The position numbers and the translations under genes are program-made. From Neobacillus sp. PS3-12 (lineage in GTDB: Bacteria > Bacillota > Bacilli > Bacillales > Cytobacillaceae), in contig NZ_CP133268.1 in assembly GCF_030915385.1 (NCBI RefSeq), forward strand, positions 1,240,001 to 1,304,000: a stretch of 64,000 bases of DNA, read 5' to 3'. The notes beneath the pieces are model-generated. The model was not told the DNA's origin, made no database searches, and saw only the letters and a list, made by a program, of their open reading frames with translations. Positions 10,799 to 20,057 of this stretch are shown here, piece after piece. Within the stretch, counting starts at the first letter, position 1, and every line of letters starts with the position of its first letter.

Positions 10799-11413
10799 TC
10801 ACAGGTCAGTCGACAATTTTCTGAGTTCCCGATAAGCAGAAAGAGTTTTTTCCTCGTCATTTCGTTCCAATCCCTTAAGAAGTTCAGCATAATCTTCTTT
10901 GTACGACTTTGATTGTTCAGAACCTTGTGCCTGGCAATAATCCTTTAATATAACCCATATTTTATATAATAAATGATTGTCTGCCATTTGAACAATCTGA
11001 TTAAAAAAGGCGCCATCCTCTATCATGTCAGAACTTAAATATTCTTTCAAACTTTTTATGCTCTCTTTATTCATTTTCTTAATAAAAAGCCTTAAGGAAT
11101 CCATTTCTATCATACACTTTGTTTCGAAAACATCCAACTGAGCCTTTTCATCCTGTAAAATAAAGGTACTTAAAAGCTGCACCAATTGATGATTTTGAAA
11201 GTCTTTGATAAAGGTTCCTTCGCCTCTTCTTGTTTCAATTAATCCTAACAATTCCAGGGCTCTCAATGCTTCACGAACGGAAGAGCGCCCGACATTCAGG
11301 CGCTCCGATAATTCACGTTCGGAAGGAATTTTATCTCCTGACTTTAATCCGTCAGCATTAATCATTTTCCTTAACTGTTTAACGATCTCAATATATACTT
11401 TTGACCCTGCCAC
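10799..11413 (-). CDS. FadR-subfamily GntR transcriptional regulator
   Basis: DNA-binding regulator of the GntR family, 204 residues. The N-terminal winged helix (about residues 1-75) contains KSGDKIPSERELSERLNVGR and SSVREALRALELLGLIETRR, the family signature; the remaining C-terminal part is helical and short for an FCD domain. The start is a GTG eight bases after the malic enzyme stop, with only a weak ribosome site, so translation is probably coupled. Cotranscription with the malic enzyme and a FadR-type palindrome at that operon's promoter suggest autoregulation and control of malate or fatty-acid-related metabolism. The effector is unknown. Confidence 0.85.
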   Translation of the reverse strand: MAGSKVYIEIVKQLRKMINADGLKSGDKIPSERELSERLNVGRSSVREALRALELLGLIETRRGEGTFIKDFQNHQLVQLLSTFILQDEKAQLDVFETKCMIEMDSLRLFIKKMNKESIKSLKEYLSSDMIEDGAFFNQIVQMADNHLLYKIWVILKDYCQAQGSEQSKSYKEDYAELLKGLERNDEEKTLSAYRELRKLSTDL

Positions 11414-11421
11414 TTAGGAAA

Positions 11422-12660
11422 TCACTCACTTTTACCAATGATAGCGAGTTTTTTAGTCTTTTCTTTTATTTCCTTCGGGTCCATTTTTAACCGTGCTACA
11501 CCTGTATCCATTGCTGCCCTGGCAACTGCTGCGGCTACAGCAGGAGCAACGCGGGGATCAAATGGTCCAGGAATGACATAATCGGCATTTAATTCATCTT
11601 CACGAATTAAACCTGCAATTGCTTCAACTGCAGCCACTTTCATTTTTTCATTAATATGTGTGGCCCGTACATCAAGAGCACCTCGGAAAATTCCAGGGAA
11701 AGCAAGAACATTGTTTACTTGATTAGGAAAATCAGACCGTTCGGTTCCAACAACCATTGCACCTGCTGCTTTTGCCACATCAGGCATAATTTCAGGATCT
11801 GGATTGGCCATCGCAAAAATAATGGCATTAGGATTCATGGATGAAACCATTTCCTTTGTTAATGCACCTGCAACCGAAACACCAATAAAGACATCAGCAC
11901 CTTTAATAACATCCTCTAGTGTACCTTGCTGGTTATCACGATTTGTAAATTTTGCTACTTCGGCTTTAACCGCGTTCATTCCCTGCGGTCTTCCCTCATA
12001 AATGGCACCTTTTGTATCACACATAATAATATCTCTGACACCATAACTATATAAAAGCTTTATAATGGCTATTCCCGCAGCACCTGCACCATTTGCAACC
12101 ACTTTAATTTCATTCATTTTCTTACCGACTAGTTTTAACGCATTCACAAGACCTGCAGCCGTTACAATCGCAGTGCCATGCTGGTCGTCATGGAAAACCG
12201 GTATATTCGTTTCTTTTTTTAGCCGTTCTTCGATCACAAAGCAATTCGGTGCAGCAATATCTTCAAGGTTTACTCCGCCAAATGTGGGTTCTAGTAATTT
12301 AACAGTTTCAATTATTTTATCTACATCAGTAGTATTTAAGCAAATTGGAAAAGCATCAACACCTGCAAAACATTTAAAAAGAACTGCCTTCCCTTCCATT
12401 ACTGGAAGTGCTGCTTCCGGGCCTATATTTCCAAGTCCAAGGACAGCTGTGCCATCTGAAACAATCGCAACCATATTTCCCTTCATTGTATAATCGTATA
12501 CTTTTTCGGGGCTCTCATAAATATCTTTACATGGTTCTGCCACACCTGGTGAATAAGCAAGGCTTAAATCTTTTGCATTTTTGACCTCTACTTTTGATTT
12601 TGATTCTAATTTCCCCTTGTTTATCCTGTGCATATGTAATGCTTCTTCGCGCAAGGTCAT
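11422..12660 (-). CDS. ytsJ: NADP-dependent malic enzyme
   Basis: Decarboxylates malate to pyruvate, supplying NADPH. At 412 residues it is the short bacterial YtsJ type. The malic N-domain shows AYSPGVAEPCKDI and TAVLGLGNIGPEAALPVMEG with catalytic GKAVLFK; the NAD(P) domain shows VVANGAGAAGIAIIKLL. Metal-binding acidic residues occur in NLEDIAAPNCF and HDDQHGTA. AAGGAG precedes the ATG. It is first in an operon with the GntR regulator and has its own promoter between dnaE and itself. Confidence 0.95.
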   Translation of the reverse strand: MTLREEALHMHRINKGKLESKSKVEVKNAKDLSLAYSPGVAEPCKDIYESPEKVYDYTMKGNMVAIVSDGTAVLGLGNIGPEAALPVMEGKAVLFKCFAGVDAFPICLNTTDVDKIIETVKLLEPTFGGVNLEDIAAPNCFVIEERLKKETNIPVFHDDQHGTAIVTAAGLVNALKLVGKKMNEIKVVANGAGAAGIAIIKLLYSYGVRDIIMCDTKGAIYEGRPQGMNAVKAEVAKFTNRDNQQGTLEDVIKGADVFIGVSVAGALTKEMVSSMNPNAIIFAMANPDPEIMPDVAKAAGAMVVGTERSDFPNQVNNVLAFPGIFRGALDVRATHINEKMKVAAVEAIAGLIREDELNADYVIPGPFDPRVAPAVAAAVARAAMDTGVARLKMDPKEIKEKTKKLAIIGKSE

Positions 12661-12721
12661 AATTGCCTCACTCCTTAAGATTTTTTCAAGAAGATGTCTA
12701 TATATAATACCTTATGTATAG

Positions 12722-12734
12722 GTGGTCAGACCAC
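12722..12734. promoter_or_regulatory. FadR/GntR-type operator at ytsJ promoter
   Basis: GTGGTCAGACCAC is a perfect 6-1-6 palindrome, the form of FadR-subfamily operators (TGGTCnGACCA is the E. coli FadR core). It lies just after the transcription start expected from the adjacent promoter, and the operon encodes a FadR-subfamily regulator, so autoregulation is the simplest reading. Confidence 0.7.
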
Positions 12735-12750
12735 ACTAATTACATAATTT

Positions 12751-12778
12751 ACTATAACACATAATAATGAGTTGTAAA
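12751..12778 (-). promoter_or_regulatory. ytsJ-gntR promoter
   Basis: Minus-strand TTTACA (12778-12773), 16-base spacer, TATAGT (12756-12751), immediately downstream of dnaE. It directs transcription of the malic enzyme and the regulator. Confidence 0.6.
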
Positions 12779-12781
12779 GGT

Positions 12782-15700
12782 CTATTCTCTTAAGATAACA
12801 TTACTGGAACCAAGGAGAAGTTTCAATTTTTGCATGAGTTCACTACTTCTTGCTACATTATTTTCTCTCGTTAATTTTACAGTTTTATTTACACCTTCAT
12901 AATACAAAACGACATCTGTTTCACCCTTATAATTTTTTAGCAGCAGATTTACTTGTTGTAAAAAGGCGGGATCCTGTTTTTCCTTTTGGATTTTCAGGTA
13001 TAAAACAGGAGAATCTTTTTTAGTCGTTTCAATCCATGATTTAAGTTCCATTGCTTTTTGAATAATAAATTGTTGCTTGCCAGAACGTTCCTCGGATTTC
13101 CCTTCTATTACTATTAGGTTTCCTTGATCAATCAACTGTGTGAATTTCCTATATGTTTCTGGAAAGATAACAGCTTCTAATTCTCCAGTTTGGTCACTAA
13201 CATTAAGGAAAGCCATAGCCTCTCCCTTTTTGGTACGAATCTTTTTTACCGATGTGATATAGACCCCAACCGAACCGCGAATATTTCCTTTCATAAAATC
13301 ACTTAAGCTCATTGAGCCTTGTTTTTCTAGTTCCTTTTCATATGACGAAACAGGGTGATCAGAAAGATAGATTCCTAAAATTTCTTTTTCAAGGGAAAGT
13401 TTTATATCGGGCTTGATCGGATCTACTTCAACATATTTAGGTTTTGGGAAAAATTCCTCTTCAGCAAATAAATCAACTTGAATGGAATCGCTCGGTTTTA
13501 CTAATTGCGCATGCTCAATTGCTACATCCAGGCTTGCTAAGTACACTGCCCGATCCTCTCCAAATTCATCGAAACTTCCAGAATGAACAAGGGCCTCAAG
13601 CGTTTTTCTATTTACCGCTTTCGAAGAAACTCTAATGCAAAAGTCAAAAAGGTCTGCGAATCTTTTCATTTTCCTTGCTCGAAAAATTTCCTTTAAAGCC
13701 ATTGCCCCTACTCCCCGAATAGCTGCGAGACTATAGCGAATTCCTTCTTGCTCAACAAGAAAATAGAAACCGCTGGTATTAACAGAAGGCGGGAGAATCT
13801 TTATCCCCATTTGCTTTGATTCAAGGATATATTGTGAAATTTTTGACTCATTTCCAATTGCAGAAGATAAAAGACCTGCCATAAAGCAAACGGGGTAGTG
13901 TACTTTTAGATAGGCAAGCTGATAAGCAATCATACTGTATGCTACAGCATGGCTCCGATTAAAACCATAATTGGCAAAGCGGACAATCAAATCATAGATT
14001 TCATTTGCCAAGGGTGCATCATATCCCTTTTTTAAAGCCCCCTGAACAAAGTGGTCTCTTTCCATATCTAATACTTCTTTTTTCTTCTTTGATACCGCAC
14101 GTCGCAAAAGATCTGCCTCACCAAGTGTAAAACCTGCCATTTTTGATGCAATTTGCATGATTTGTTCCTGGTAGACTATGACACCGTAAGTATTCTCCAA
14201 GATAGGCTTTAAATCAGGATGAGGATAGATAACAGGCTCTCGTCCGTGTTTACGGTCGATAAAAAGCGGGATATTTTCCATTGGACCTGGACGATAAAGG
14301 GCGTTAACTGCCACAATATCCTCAAAATGTGAAGGCTTTAGCCTCGTTAACACCTTTTTCATTCCCTCTGATTCGAGCTGAAAAATCCCTGTTGTATCCC
14401 CTCCAGATAGCAATTTATATGTAGCTTGATCGTCCAGGGGAATTGAATTTAGATTTAATTTTTTCCGATTTACACGGTAAATGGAGTTCAAAATCGTATC
14501 AATGAGCGTAAGATTCCTCAAGCCAAGAAAGTCCATTTTTAATAAACCCAATTCCTCAAGATACTCCATCGAGTATTGAGTCAAATATACTTGATTATGC
14601 CCGGATTGAATCGGAACAAGCTCGACAAGCGGTTTTTCACTCAGTACAATCCCAGCTGCATGTGTGGATGTGTGACGTGGCAAGCCTTCCAATTTTAATG
14701 CCGTTTGAAACAACCGAGTATTAAATGAATTTTCATTTACATATTTTTGCAGCTGTACGGATTCTTTATATGCAGCAGAAAGATCGATTCCCAGCCTGGA
14801 AGGAACAAGTCTTGATAACTGCTCAAGCTCCTTTGTATTAAGTCCAAATACCCTGCCAACATCTCTTAAGGCTGCTTTTGCGGCCATCGTTCCAAACGTT
14901 ACAATTTGGGCAACATGCAGCTGTCCATATTTTCCTGCCACATATTCGATTACTTCATCGCGGCGATTATCTGGAAAATCCGTATCAATATCCGGCATTG
15001 TTACCCGCTCTGGATTTAGGAAACGTTCAAATAACAATTTGTGTTCAATTGGATCAACATCTGTAATGTTAAGCACATATGCAACCAACGATCCTGCTGC
15101 AGAGCCCCTGCCAGGTCCGATTAAAATTCCTTTGTCGCGTGCATATTTGATAAAATCCCATACGATTAAAAAATAATCGCTAAATTTCATTTTCTTGATG
15201 ACATCAAGTTCATAATAAAGACGTTCATAATAGATTTTGGGTGGAGCAGGATAGCGTTTGGTGAGACCCTCCAAACAAAGGTCCTCTAAATATTGATCGG
15301 CAGACTTCCTATTTTCAACAGGAAACTTAGGCAAATAGGTTTTATTCAGTTCAATATTCACCTTACATCTATGTCCAATGGCAAGTGTATTCTCTAGTGC
15401 ATTCGGATAGTCTGAGAGAATTTCTGCCATTTCAGCAGATGATTTTAAATAGTATTGATCACTTCCAAGTTTCTCTCGATGTTCATCTTGTAATTTATCT
15501 CCATTTTTAATTGCAAGCAAACATTCATGAGCAAACCGATCCTCTTTATCTAAAAAATAAACTTGATTTGTTGCTACTAGTGGTATATTCAATTCATTTG
15601 CTATCATCAATAATTCCTTGCGTACCTTATCTTCTTGGTCCAGCCCATGGTTTTGAATCGATAGAAAAAAGTTTCTTTTCCCGAAAATGCCGCTATACCT

Positions 15701-16144
15701 CTGAATAAGACCTCTGGCGATTTGCTCCTTTTCTGCAAGTAAGTTCTGCTCGATTTCACCTTCTATACCAGGCGTTATCGCAATAAGTCCTTTTGAATAA
15801 TGGATTAGCCACTTAATGGGTATACATTTTTCTTCTCTTGTCTGAACTGCACTTGATATTTTTAGCAGGTTTTTAAATCCCATGTCATTTTCAGCTAACA
15901 ACACAATCGGATAAGAGGATTCTGCTCCATCACTTTCGACATCAACCGTTAAACCTAATATCGGTTTTATCCCATTCTTCTGACATAATTTATAAAACTC
16001 AACTGCACCGTACATTACATTTCGGTCTGTTAACGCTAATGCTTTAAAGCCTTTACTTTTTGCTTGATCGATACATTCATTTATAGAAATGGTGCTTGAT
16101 AATAGACTGTACGCACTATATAGCTGCAGATGAATAAAAGACAT
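12782..16144 (-). CDS. dnaE: DNA polymerase III alpha subunit DnaE
   Basis: Error-prone replicative polymerase that extends lagging-strand primers in Bacillus. With the start chosen at 16144 it has 1120 residues, near B. subtilis DnaE (1115); the upstream start at 16168 lacks a good ribosome site while AAGGGTG precedes MSFIHLQ. Domains in order: PHP (1-280, MSFIHLQLYSAYSLL), palm with GPGRGSAAGSLVAYVL and the catalytic PDIDTDFPD, finger region, helix-hairpin-helix region (about 790-860), OB fold (about 950-1030, GVYITSVKKIRTKKGEAMAF). Transcribed divergently from ytrH. Confidence 0.96.
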   Translation of the reverse strand: MSFIHLQLYSAYSLLSSTISINECIDQAKSKGFKALALTDRNVMYGAVEFYKLCQKNGIKPILGLTVDVESDGAESSYPIVLLAENDMGFKNLLKISSAVQTREEKCIPIKWLIHYSKGLIAITPGIEGEIEQNLLAEKEQIARGLIQRYSGIFGKRNFFLSIQNHGLDQEDKVRKELLMIANELNIPLVATNQVYFLDKEDRFAHECLLAIKNGDKLQDEHREKLGSDQYYLKSSAEMAEILSDYPNALENTLAIGHRCKVNIELNKTYLPKFPVENRKSADQYLEDLCLEGLTKRYPAPPKIYYERLYYELDVIKKMKFSDYFLIVWDFIKYARDKGILIGPGRGSAAGSLVAYVLNITDVDPIEHKLLFERFLNPERVTMPDIDTDFPDNRRDEVIEYVAGKYGQLHVAQIVTFGTMAAKAALRDVGRVFGLNTKELEQLSRLVPSRLGIDLSAAYKESVQLQKYVNENSFNTRLFQTALKLEGLPRHTSTHAAGIVLSEKPLVELVPIQSGHNQVYLTQYSMEYLEELGLLKMDFLGLRNLTLIDTILNSIYRVNRKKLNLNSIPLDDQATYKLLSGGDTTGIFQLESEGMKKVLTRLKPSHFEDIVAVNALYRPGPMENIPLFIDRKHGREPVIYPHPDLKPILENTYGVIVYQEQIMQIASKMAGFTLGEADLLRRAVSKKKKEVLDMERDHFVQGALKKGYDAPLANEIYDLIVRFANYGFNRSHAVAYSMIAYQLAYLKVHYPVCFMAGLLSSAIGNESKISQYILESKQMGIKILPPSVNTSGFYFLVEQEGIRYSLAAIRGVGAMALKEIFRARKMKRFADLFDFCIRVSSKAVNRKTLEALVHSGSFDEFGEDRAVYLASLDVAIEHAQLVKPSDSIQVDLFAEEEFFPKPKYVEVDPIKPDIKLSLEKEILGIYLSDHPVSSYEKELEKQGSMSLSDFMKGNIRGSVGVYITSVKKIRTKKGEAMAFLNVSDQTGELEAVIFPETYRKFTQLIDQGNLIVIEGKSEERSGKQQFIIQKAMELKSWIETTKKDSPVLYLKIQKEKQDPAFLQQVNLLLKNYKGETDVVLYYEGVNKTVKLTRENNVARSSELMQKLKLLLGSSNVILRE

Positions 16145-16303
16145 GGTTTTCACACCCTTAATAAACATTCTTCTTTCTATGTCTTAGCTTCCGTTCCTAA
16201 AGTATTTTGAACTTTGCTAAACCAGCTCTTCCTCTTATCTTTATTATAGAGCTAGCTTCAAAAAAAGAAAATATGTTCTCATTTTTACCCCATTAAATGT
16301 AAA

Positions 16304-16332
16304 ACATATTTGATAAATATAACCCATATGAT
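16304..16332 (+). promoter_or_regulatory. sigma-E promoter for ytrH-ytrI
   Basis: ACATATT (16304-16310), 14-base spacer, CATATGAT (16325-16332) fits the mother-cell sigma-E pattern (ATATT, then CATACAAT-like). It places transcription near 16339 and so rules out an upstream ytrH start at 16310. Confidence 0.65.
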
Positions 16333-16372
16333 GGTAATAAGGTTTGTACTCGGGAGGCAGGGGGGTTTTTCC

Positions 16373-16708
16373 ATGAAGGAAATTGGATTTTTCCCATCAT
16401 TTATTGAAAGTTATTTTATTGCTTTAGGGGTTTTGCTTGGAGGGTCGCTTATTGGGGGACTAGCCGCTTTTTTGACTGGACAACCTTTACTGACAGCTGT
16501 ATATCGGCTGTCTACACTTTTAAGAATATGGGCAATCGTGGCTGCGATTGGCGGAACCTTTGATGCTGTCTATAGTTTTGAAAAAGGGCTTTTTGACGGT
16601 GCTACGATCGACCTTGTGAAACAGTTTTTATTAATTCTTTCCGCTTTAGGAGGAGCCCAAACCGGTGCATTAATTATTAACTGGTTAACACAGGAGTATC
16701 TTTCATGA
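16373..16708 (+). CDS. ytrH: sporulation membrane protein YtrH
   Basis: Small integral membrane protein needed for normal spore formation in Bacillus, where it is made under sigma-E. The sequence beginning MKEIGFFPSFIESYFIALG has about three membrane helices (residues 10-35, 45-65, 85-105). The ATG at 16373 follows GGGAGGCAGGGGGG; the in-frame ATG at 16310 lies inside the promoter. Its stop overlaps the ytrI start (ATGA), so the two are coupled. Confidence 0.85.
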   Translation: MKEIGFFPSFIESYFIALGVLLGGSLIGGLAAFLTGQPLLTAVYRLSTLLRIWAIVAAIGGTFDAVYSFEKGLFDGATIDLVKQFLLILSALGGAQTGALIINWLTQEYLS

Positions 16709-17208
16709 GAATCCCTCCGTTGTATAGAAAGCCTTCTTGGCAACGTTTTTTTGCTGGCGCAGCAATTGGAGGAGCAATCAGTTGGTGCATTTTTTTATTT
16801 ATCTCTGGTACATGGCAGGAAAAACATACTATGCTTATTCGTGAGCAGCAAGAAAAGATTGCAGATCTTGAAAATGATATAAAAATTTGGCAGGAAGAAT
16901 ATAAAGCAGCTAACAAGCGAAATATTGAAAAGATTACCGTGCAAAATATTAATGTAAAAATAACCAACTGGGAAAAGTATAATCTTGATTCATTTAGTGT
17001 TTTCCAAGTAGAAGACTCTGTAAAAGAAGATATTGGCATGATGACGGCAAAGGATCTCGAAACTGTTTATAAAAGTAAGGATTTAATAAAAAAGATTATT
17101 GAAAATAAAATTGTGAAACTAAATGGGAAGAGTTATAAACTTGAAATAAAAGAAATGGTGATCTACACTACGCTCTCCATTCAATTGGAAATTCATTTTG
17201 AAAAATAG
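16705..17208 (+). CDS. ytrI: sporulation protein YtrI
   Basis: Sporulation protein of 167 residues, the same length as B. subtilis YtrI. It starts MRIPPLYRKPSWQRFFAGAA, has one membrane helix (about residues 17-38), then an extended coiled-coil stretch (TMLIREQQEKIADLENDIK) and a soluble C-terminal half that would face outside. It is translationally coupled to ytrH and ends at a bidirectional hairpin shared with nrnA. Confidence 0.87.
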   Translation: MRIPPLYRKPSWQRFFAGAAIGGAISWCIFLFISGTWQEKHTMLIREQQEKIADLENDIKIWQEEYKAANKRNIEKITVQNINVKITNWEKYNLDSFSVFQVEDSVKEDIGMMTAKDLETVYKSKDLIKKIIENKIVKLNGKSYKLEIKEMVIYTTLSIQLEIHFEK

Positions 17209-17239
17209 AAGAATCGGACCAGCCGAATCTTCTATTTTT
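17201..17239. terminator. bidirectional terminator, ytrI / nrnA
   Basis: A 17-bp stem with one mismatch (AAAAATAGAAGAATCGG and near-complement CCGAATCTTCTATTTTT) with a short loop lies between convergent genes, with U-runs on both strands. It starts within the ytrI stop region. Confidence 0.85.
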
Positions 17240-17254
17240 CATTATGATATATCG

Positions 17255-18190
17255 TTACTCTTTACATACTTTTTCAAGTTCATTTATTACGTTTTCGACT
17301 TCGTTCCATGAGTAGATGGTTGCACCGGAGGCGAGCGGGTGCCCTCCGCCGTTAAACATTCTGGCCACGCTATTAATAACAGGGCCTTTTGAACGGAACC
17401 GAACTCGGATTTGCTTATCTTCCTCAATAAAGAAAACCCAAGCTTTTATTCCTGCCACATCACCTAAAGAGCTAACAAGTGATGATGCTTCAGATGCGGT
17501 TGCATCATATCCTTCCAGCAGTTCCTTTGGAAGAGTCATAGAAGCTACTCCATTTTGATGAATCTCGAAATTCTGGAGAACATAACCATTCAATTTCACA
17601 ACATTTAATTTTTGCTCATACATCTTGTTGTATACTTCAGTACGTGAAAAATCATAGTGAATTAAATCCCCAGCATAGGCAAATGTTTTTTCCGTGGTGC
17701 TTGGGAACAGGAATCTTCCTGTATCCCCGACAATCCCGGCAAATAACAGCCTTGCTGCTTCATCATTCATTTTTAAACCTTGGTCTTTACCGGATAAATA
17801 AAACTCATAAATCATTTCACTTACAGAACTGGCATTAGTATCTACCCAGAGCAAATCCCCATAGGCTTCCGTGTTTGGATGATGATCAATTTTTATTAAT
17901 TTATCACCCGTTTTATAGCGTTCATCACTGATTCTTCCTTGATTGGCCGTATCACAAACAATCACGAGTGCCCCTTTATACATTTCATCCGGGATTTGAT
18001 CAACCCTTTGTAAAAAATATAAGGAGGGATCTTCCTGGCCGACAGCATAAATTTTCTTGTTCGGAAAAGAAGCTTTTAATATCTTTGCCAGCCCAAATTG
18101 TGAACCATATGCATCAGGATCTGGACGGATATGCCGATGGATAATAATCGTTTCATAAGATTTTATAGTTTCTAATATTTTGTCTTTCAT
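17255..18190 (-). CDS. nrnA: bifunctional oligoribonuclease / pAp phosphatase NrnA
   Basis: DHH-DHHA1 phosphoesterase that degrades nanoRNAs of a few nucleotides and dephosphorylates pAp. The DHH domain (1-170) has HRHIRPDPDAYGSQ, CDTANQGRIS and IDHHPN metal-binding motifs; the DHHA1 domain ends with FNGGGHPLASGATI, binding substrate. The start at 18190 (311 residues, near the 313 of B. subtilis) has AAGGGG seven bases upstream; the longer form from 18223 lacks one. It is divergent from ytpI. Confidence 0.93.
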   Translation of the reverse strand: MKDKILETIKSYETIIIHRHIRPDPDAYGSQFGLAKILKASFPNKKIYAVGQEDPSLYFLQRVDQIPDEMYKGALVIVCDTANQGRISDERYKTGDKLIKIDHHPNTEAYGDLLWVDTNASSVSEMIYEFYLSGKDQGLKMNDEAARLLFAGIVGDTGRFLFPSTTEKTFAYAGDLIHYDFSRTEVYNKMYEQKLNVVKLNGYVLQNFEIHQNGVASMTLPKELLEGYDATASEASSLVSSLGDVAGIKAWVFFIEEDKQIRVRFRSKGPVINSVARMFNGGGHPLASGATIYSWNEVENVINELEKVCKE

Positions 18191-18272
18191 GTAAGTACCC
18201 CTTCCATTTGCTTGTATTAGCATTTTTTATCCATTAAAATAAAAGAGATTTCTGAAATTTGGAGGAACCAAA

Positions 18273-18575
18273 ATGCCATTACTTGTTGTTCTAATTGTTA
18301 TTTCCTTTGCTTTTTATCTATTTTATAAAATTAGATATGTGAGAAGCAATCGTCCTGCTGAAAGGAAATGGCTGTCTTCAAAATCTAGTATAACTCTTGG
18401 ACTGTTTGTATTTCTATTTGGAATAAACCAATTATTTCTATACCATACCATGACAACCTATATTGTTGCAGCTATTTTTATTCTTATTGGCGGTTTAAGT
18501 GCGTTTTCTGGAGTAAAAGCGTATAAACACTATCGGCCATATGCAGCCAAAGAAGCTGAAAGTATGAAAGAATAA
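18273..18575 (+). CDS. ytpI: YtpI-like small membrane protein
   Basis: A 100-residue membrane protein matching YtpI in position and shape, function unknown. Three hydrophobic helices are visible: residues 1-18, 36-55 (SSITLGLFVFLFGINQLFL) and 60-80, with a basic loop after the first (KIRYVRSNRPAERKW). GGAGG precedes the ATG. It is followed by a strong hairpin terminator. Confidence 0.8.
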   Translation: MPLLVVLIVISFAFYLFYKIRYVRSNRPAERKWLSSKSSITLGLFVFLFGINQLFLYHTMTTYIVAAIFILIGGLSAFSGVKAYKHYRPYAAKEAESMKE

Positions 18576-18576
18576 T

Positions 18577-18616
18577 AAAAAAGCCGCTTCTCCAAATAAA
18601 ATGGGAAGCGGCTTTT
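18577..18616. terminator. bidirectional terminator, ytpI / ytoI
   Basis: AAAAGCCGCTTC pairs with GAAGCGGCTTTT across a 14-base loop, between two convergent genes. It is A/T flanked on both sides. Confidence 0.88.
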
Positions 18617-18617
18617 A

Positions 18618-19937
18618 CTAATGTCTGTCTATTAATTGGCACATCATCATTGCTTTACCGACTAGTATGCCTTCATTAAAAACTTCTACATCTACTTTTC
18701 CAAATTTCCGACCAACTTCTAATACTTTTGGATAGATTTCTAAATTACTTTCCATTTGGACCGGTTTTAGGAAATAGATAGTCATATTTTCAACAACAAG
18801 ATCGCCTTTTTTATAACCTCGTAAAATTCGGTTTGCAGCCTCCGAAACAAGTGTCGTGAACACCCCATAAGATATGGTACCAATATGGTTCGTCATTTGC
18901 GGTGTAACTTCACATGAGAATACATCCTCACCTTTTGCTTTTCCCCGCATTAATATCATTTGATTGGTCACTATATCATCAAGTGTCTCACCTACTTGAG
19001 GCTGCCGCTGAATCATTTGCAAGGCCTTTAAAACATCCTGCCTACTAATAATTCCCTGAAGCCTATTGGAGTCATCTGAAACAGGCAGAAGTTCAATTCC
19101 CTCCCACACCATCATGTGTGCTGCGGAAGCTACACTTGTTTTACCGCTGACACTCATCGGATTTTTTGTCATTACTTTTTCAATTGGTAAATCCGGACTG
19201 TGACCGACAATATCCTTCGCTGTTACAATACCTTGAATTTTCATATTTTGATCAACAACTGGATAACGGCTATGTTGTGTTTCTTGATTGAATTCATGCC
19301 ATTGTGCAGCTTTATCCGTTGTATATAAATATCGGGTATTAGATAGTGATGTTAAAATATCTTCAACTAAAATAATTTCCTTTTTTATCAGCTGGTCATA
19401 AATAGCACGGTTAATCATGGTTGCAACTGTAAACGTATCATAACTAGTTGAAATAACCGGCATTTGTAGTTCATCAGCAAGTTTTTTAACATGTTCTTCT
19501 GAATCAAAACCACCTGTAATTAAAACTGCAGCGCCAGCCTTAAGGGCAAGTTCATGTGCTTTTGTTCGGTTCCCGACAATTAATAGATTTCCTGCTTCTG
19601 TATAACGCATCATCGCTTCGAGTTTCATTGCCCCAATAACAAATTTATTGAGTGTTTTATGCAATCCAGCTCTTCCGCCTAAAACCTGACCGTCCACAAT
19701 GTTAACTACTTCGGCAAATGTCAGCTTTTCAATATTTTCTTTCTTTTTACGTTCTATTCGAATTGTCCCAACTCTTTCGATGGTACTTACATATCCTTTG
19801 TTTTCTGCATCTTTTATTGCCCGATAAGCGGTTCCCTCACTCACGTTCATCGCCTTGGCGATTTGGCGAACAGATATTTTTTCGCCAATTGGGAGTTCAT
19901 CGATGTGTTGTAAAATTTGTTCATGCTTTGTAGCCAA
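18618..19937 (-). CDS. ytoI: DRTGG-CBS-hotdog regulator-like protein YtoI
   Basis: YtoI-type protein of 439 residues with an N-terminal winged helix-turn-helix (residues 1-65, SVRQIAKAMNVSEGTAYRAI), a DRTGG domain (about 70-185), two CBS domains (about 195-310, ligand-binding, TTDKAAQWHEFNQETQHSRYPVVD and MTKNPMSVSGKTSVASAAHM) and a C-terminal hotdog fold of thioesterase type (about 325-439). CBS domains usually sense adenine nucleotides. The start is a TTG at 19937, because AGGGTG lies six bases before it; the upstream GTG would overlap that site. Function unproven; a transcriptional regulator responding to a metabolite is the likely role. Confidence 0.87.
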   Translation of the reverse strand: MATKHEQILQHIDELPIGEKISVRQIAKAMNVSEGTAYRAIKDAENKGYVSTIERVGTIRIERKKKENIEKLTFAEVVNIVDGQVLGGRAGLHKTLNKFVIGAMKLEAMMRYTEAGNLLIVGNRTKAHELALKAGAAVLITGGFDSEEHVKKLADELQMPVISTSYDTFTVATMINRAIYDQLIKKEIILVEDILTSLSNTRYLYTTDKAAQWHEFNQETQHSRYPVVDQNMKIQGIVTAKDIVGHSPDLPIEKVMTKNPMSVSGKTSVASAAHMMVWEGIELLPVSDDSNRLQGIISRQDVLKALQMIQRQPQVGETLDDIVTNQMILMRGKAKGEDVFSCEVTPQMTNHIGTISYGVFTTLVSEAANRILRGYKKGDLVVENMTIYFLKPVQMESNLEIYPKVLEVGRKFGKVDVEVFNEGILVGKAMMMCQLIDRH

Positions 19938-20006
19938 GACCTTCACCCTTTATATTTAAATTCCTCTAGAATAAAACAGGCTTTATCAATTTAATTATAA
20001 AGTTTA

Positions 20007-20056
20007 AAGGTTCTTGATTCAATAAACGATCTCTAACAAATAAGTACTGAACCTTT
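20007..20056 (-). terminator. possible terminator after 81-residue membrane protein gene
   Basis: AAAGGTTC and GAACCTTT arms are separated by a loop of more than 30 bases, ending 2 bases from the stop codon of the upstream gene. The long loop makes it a weak candidate. Confidence 0.35.
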
Positions 20057-20057
20057 T

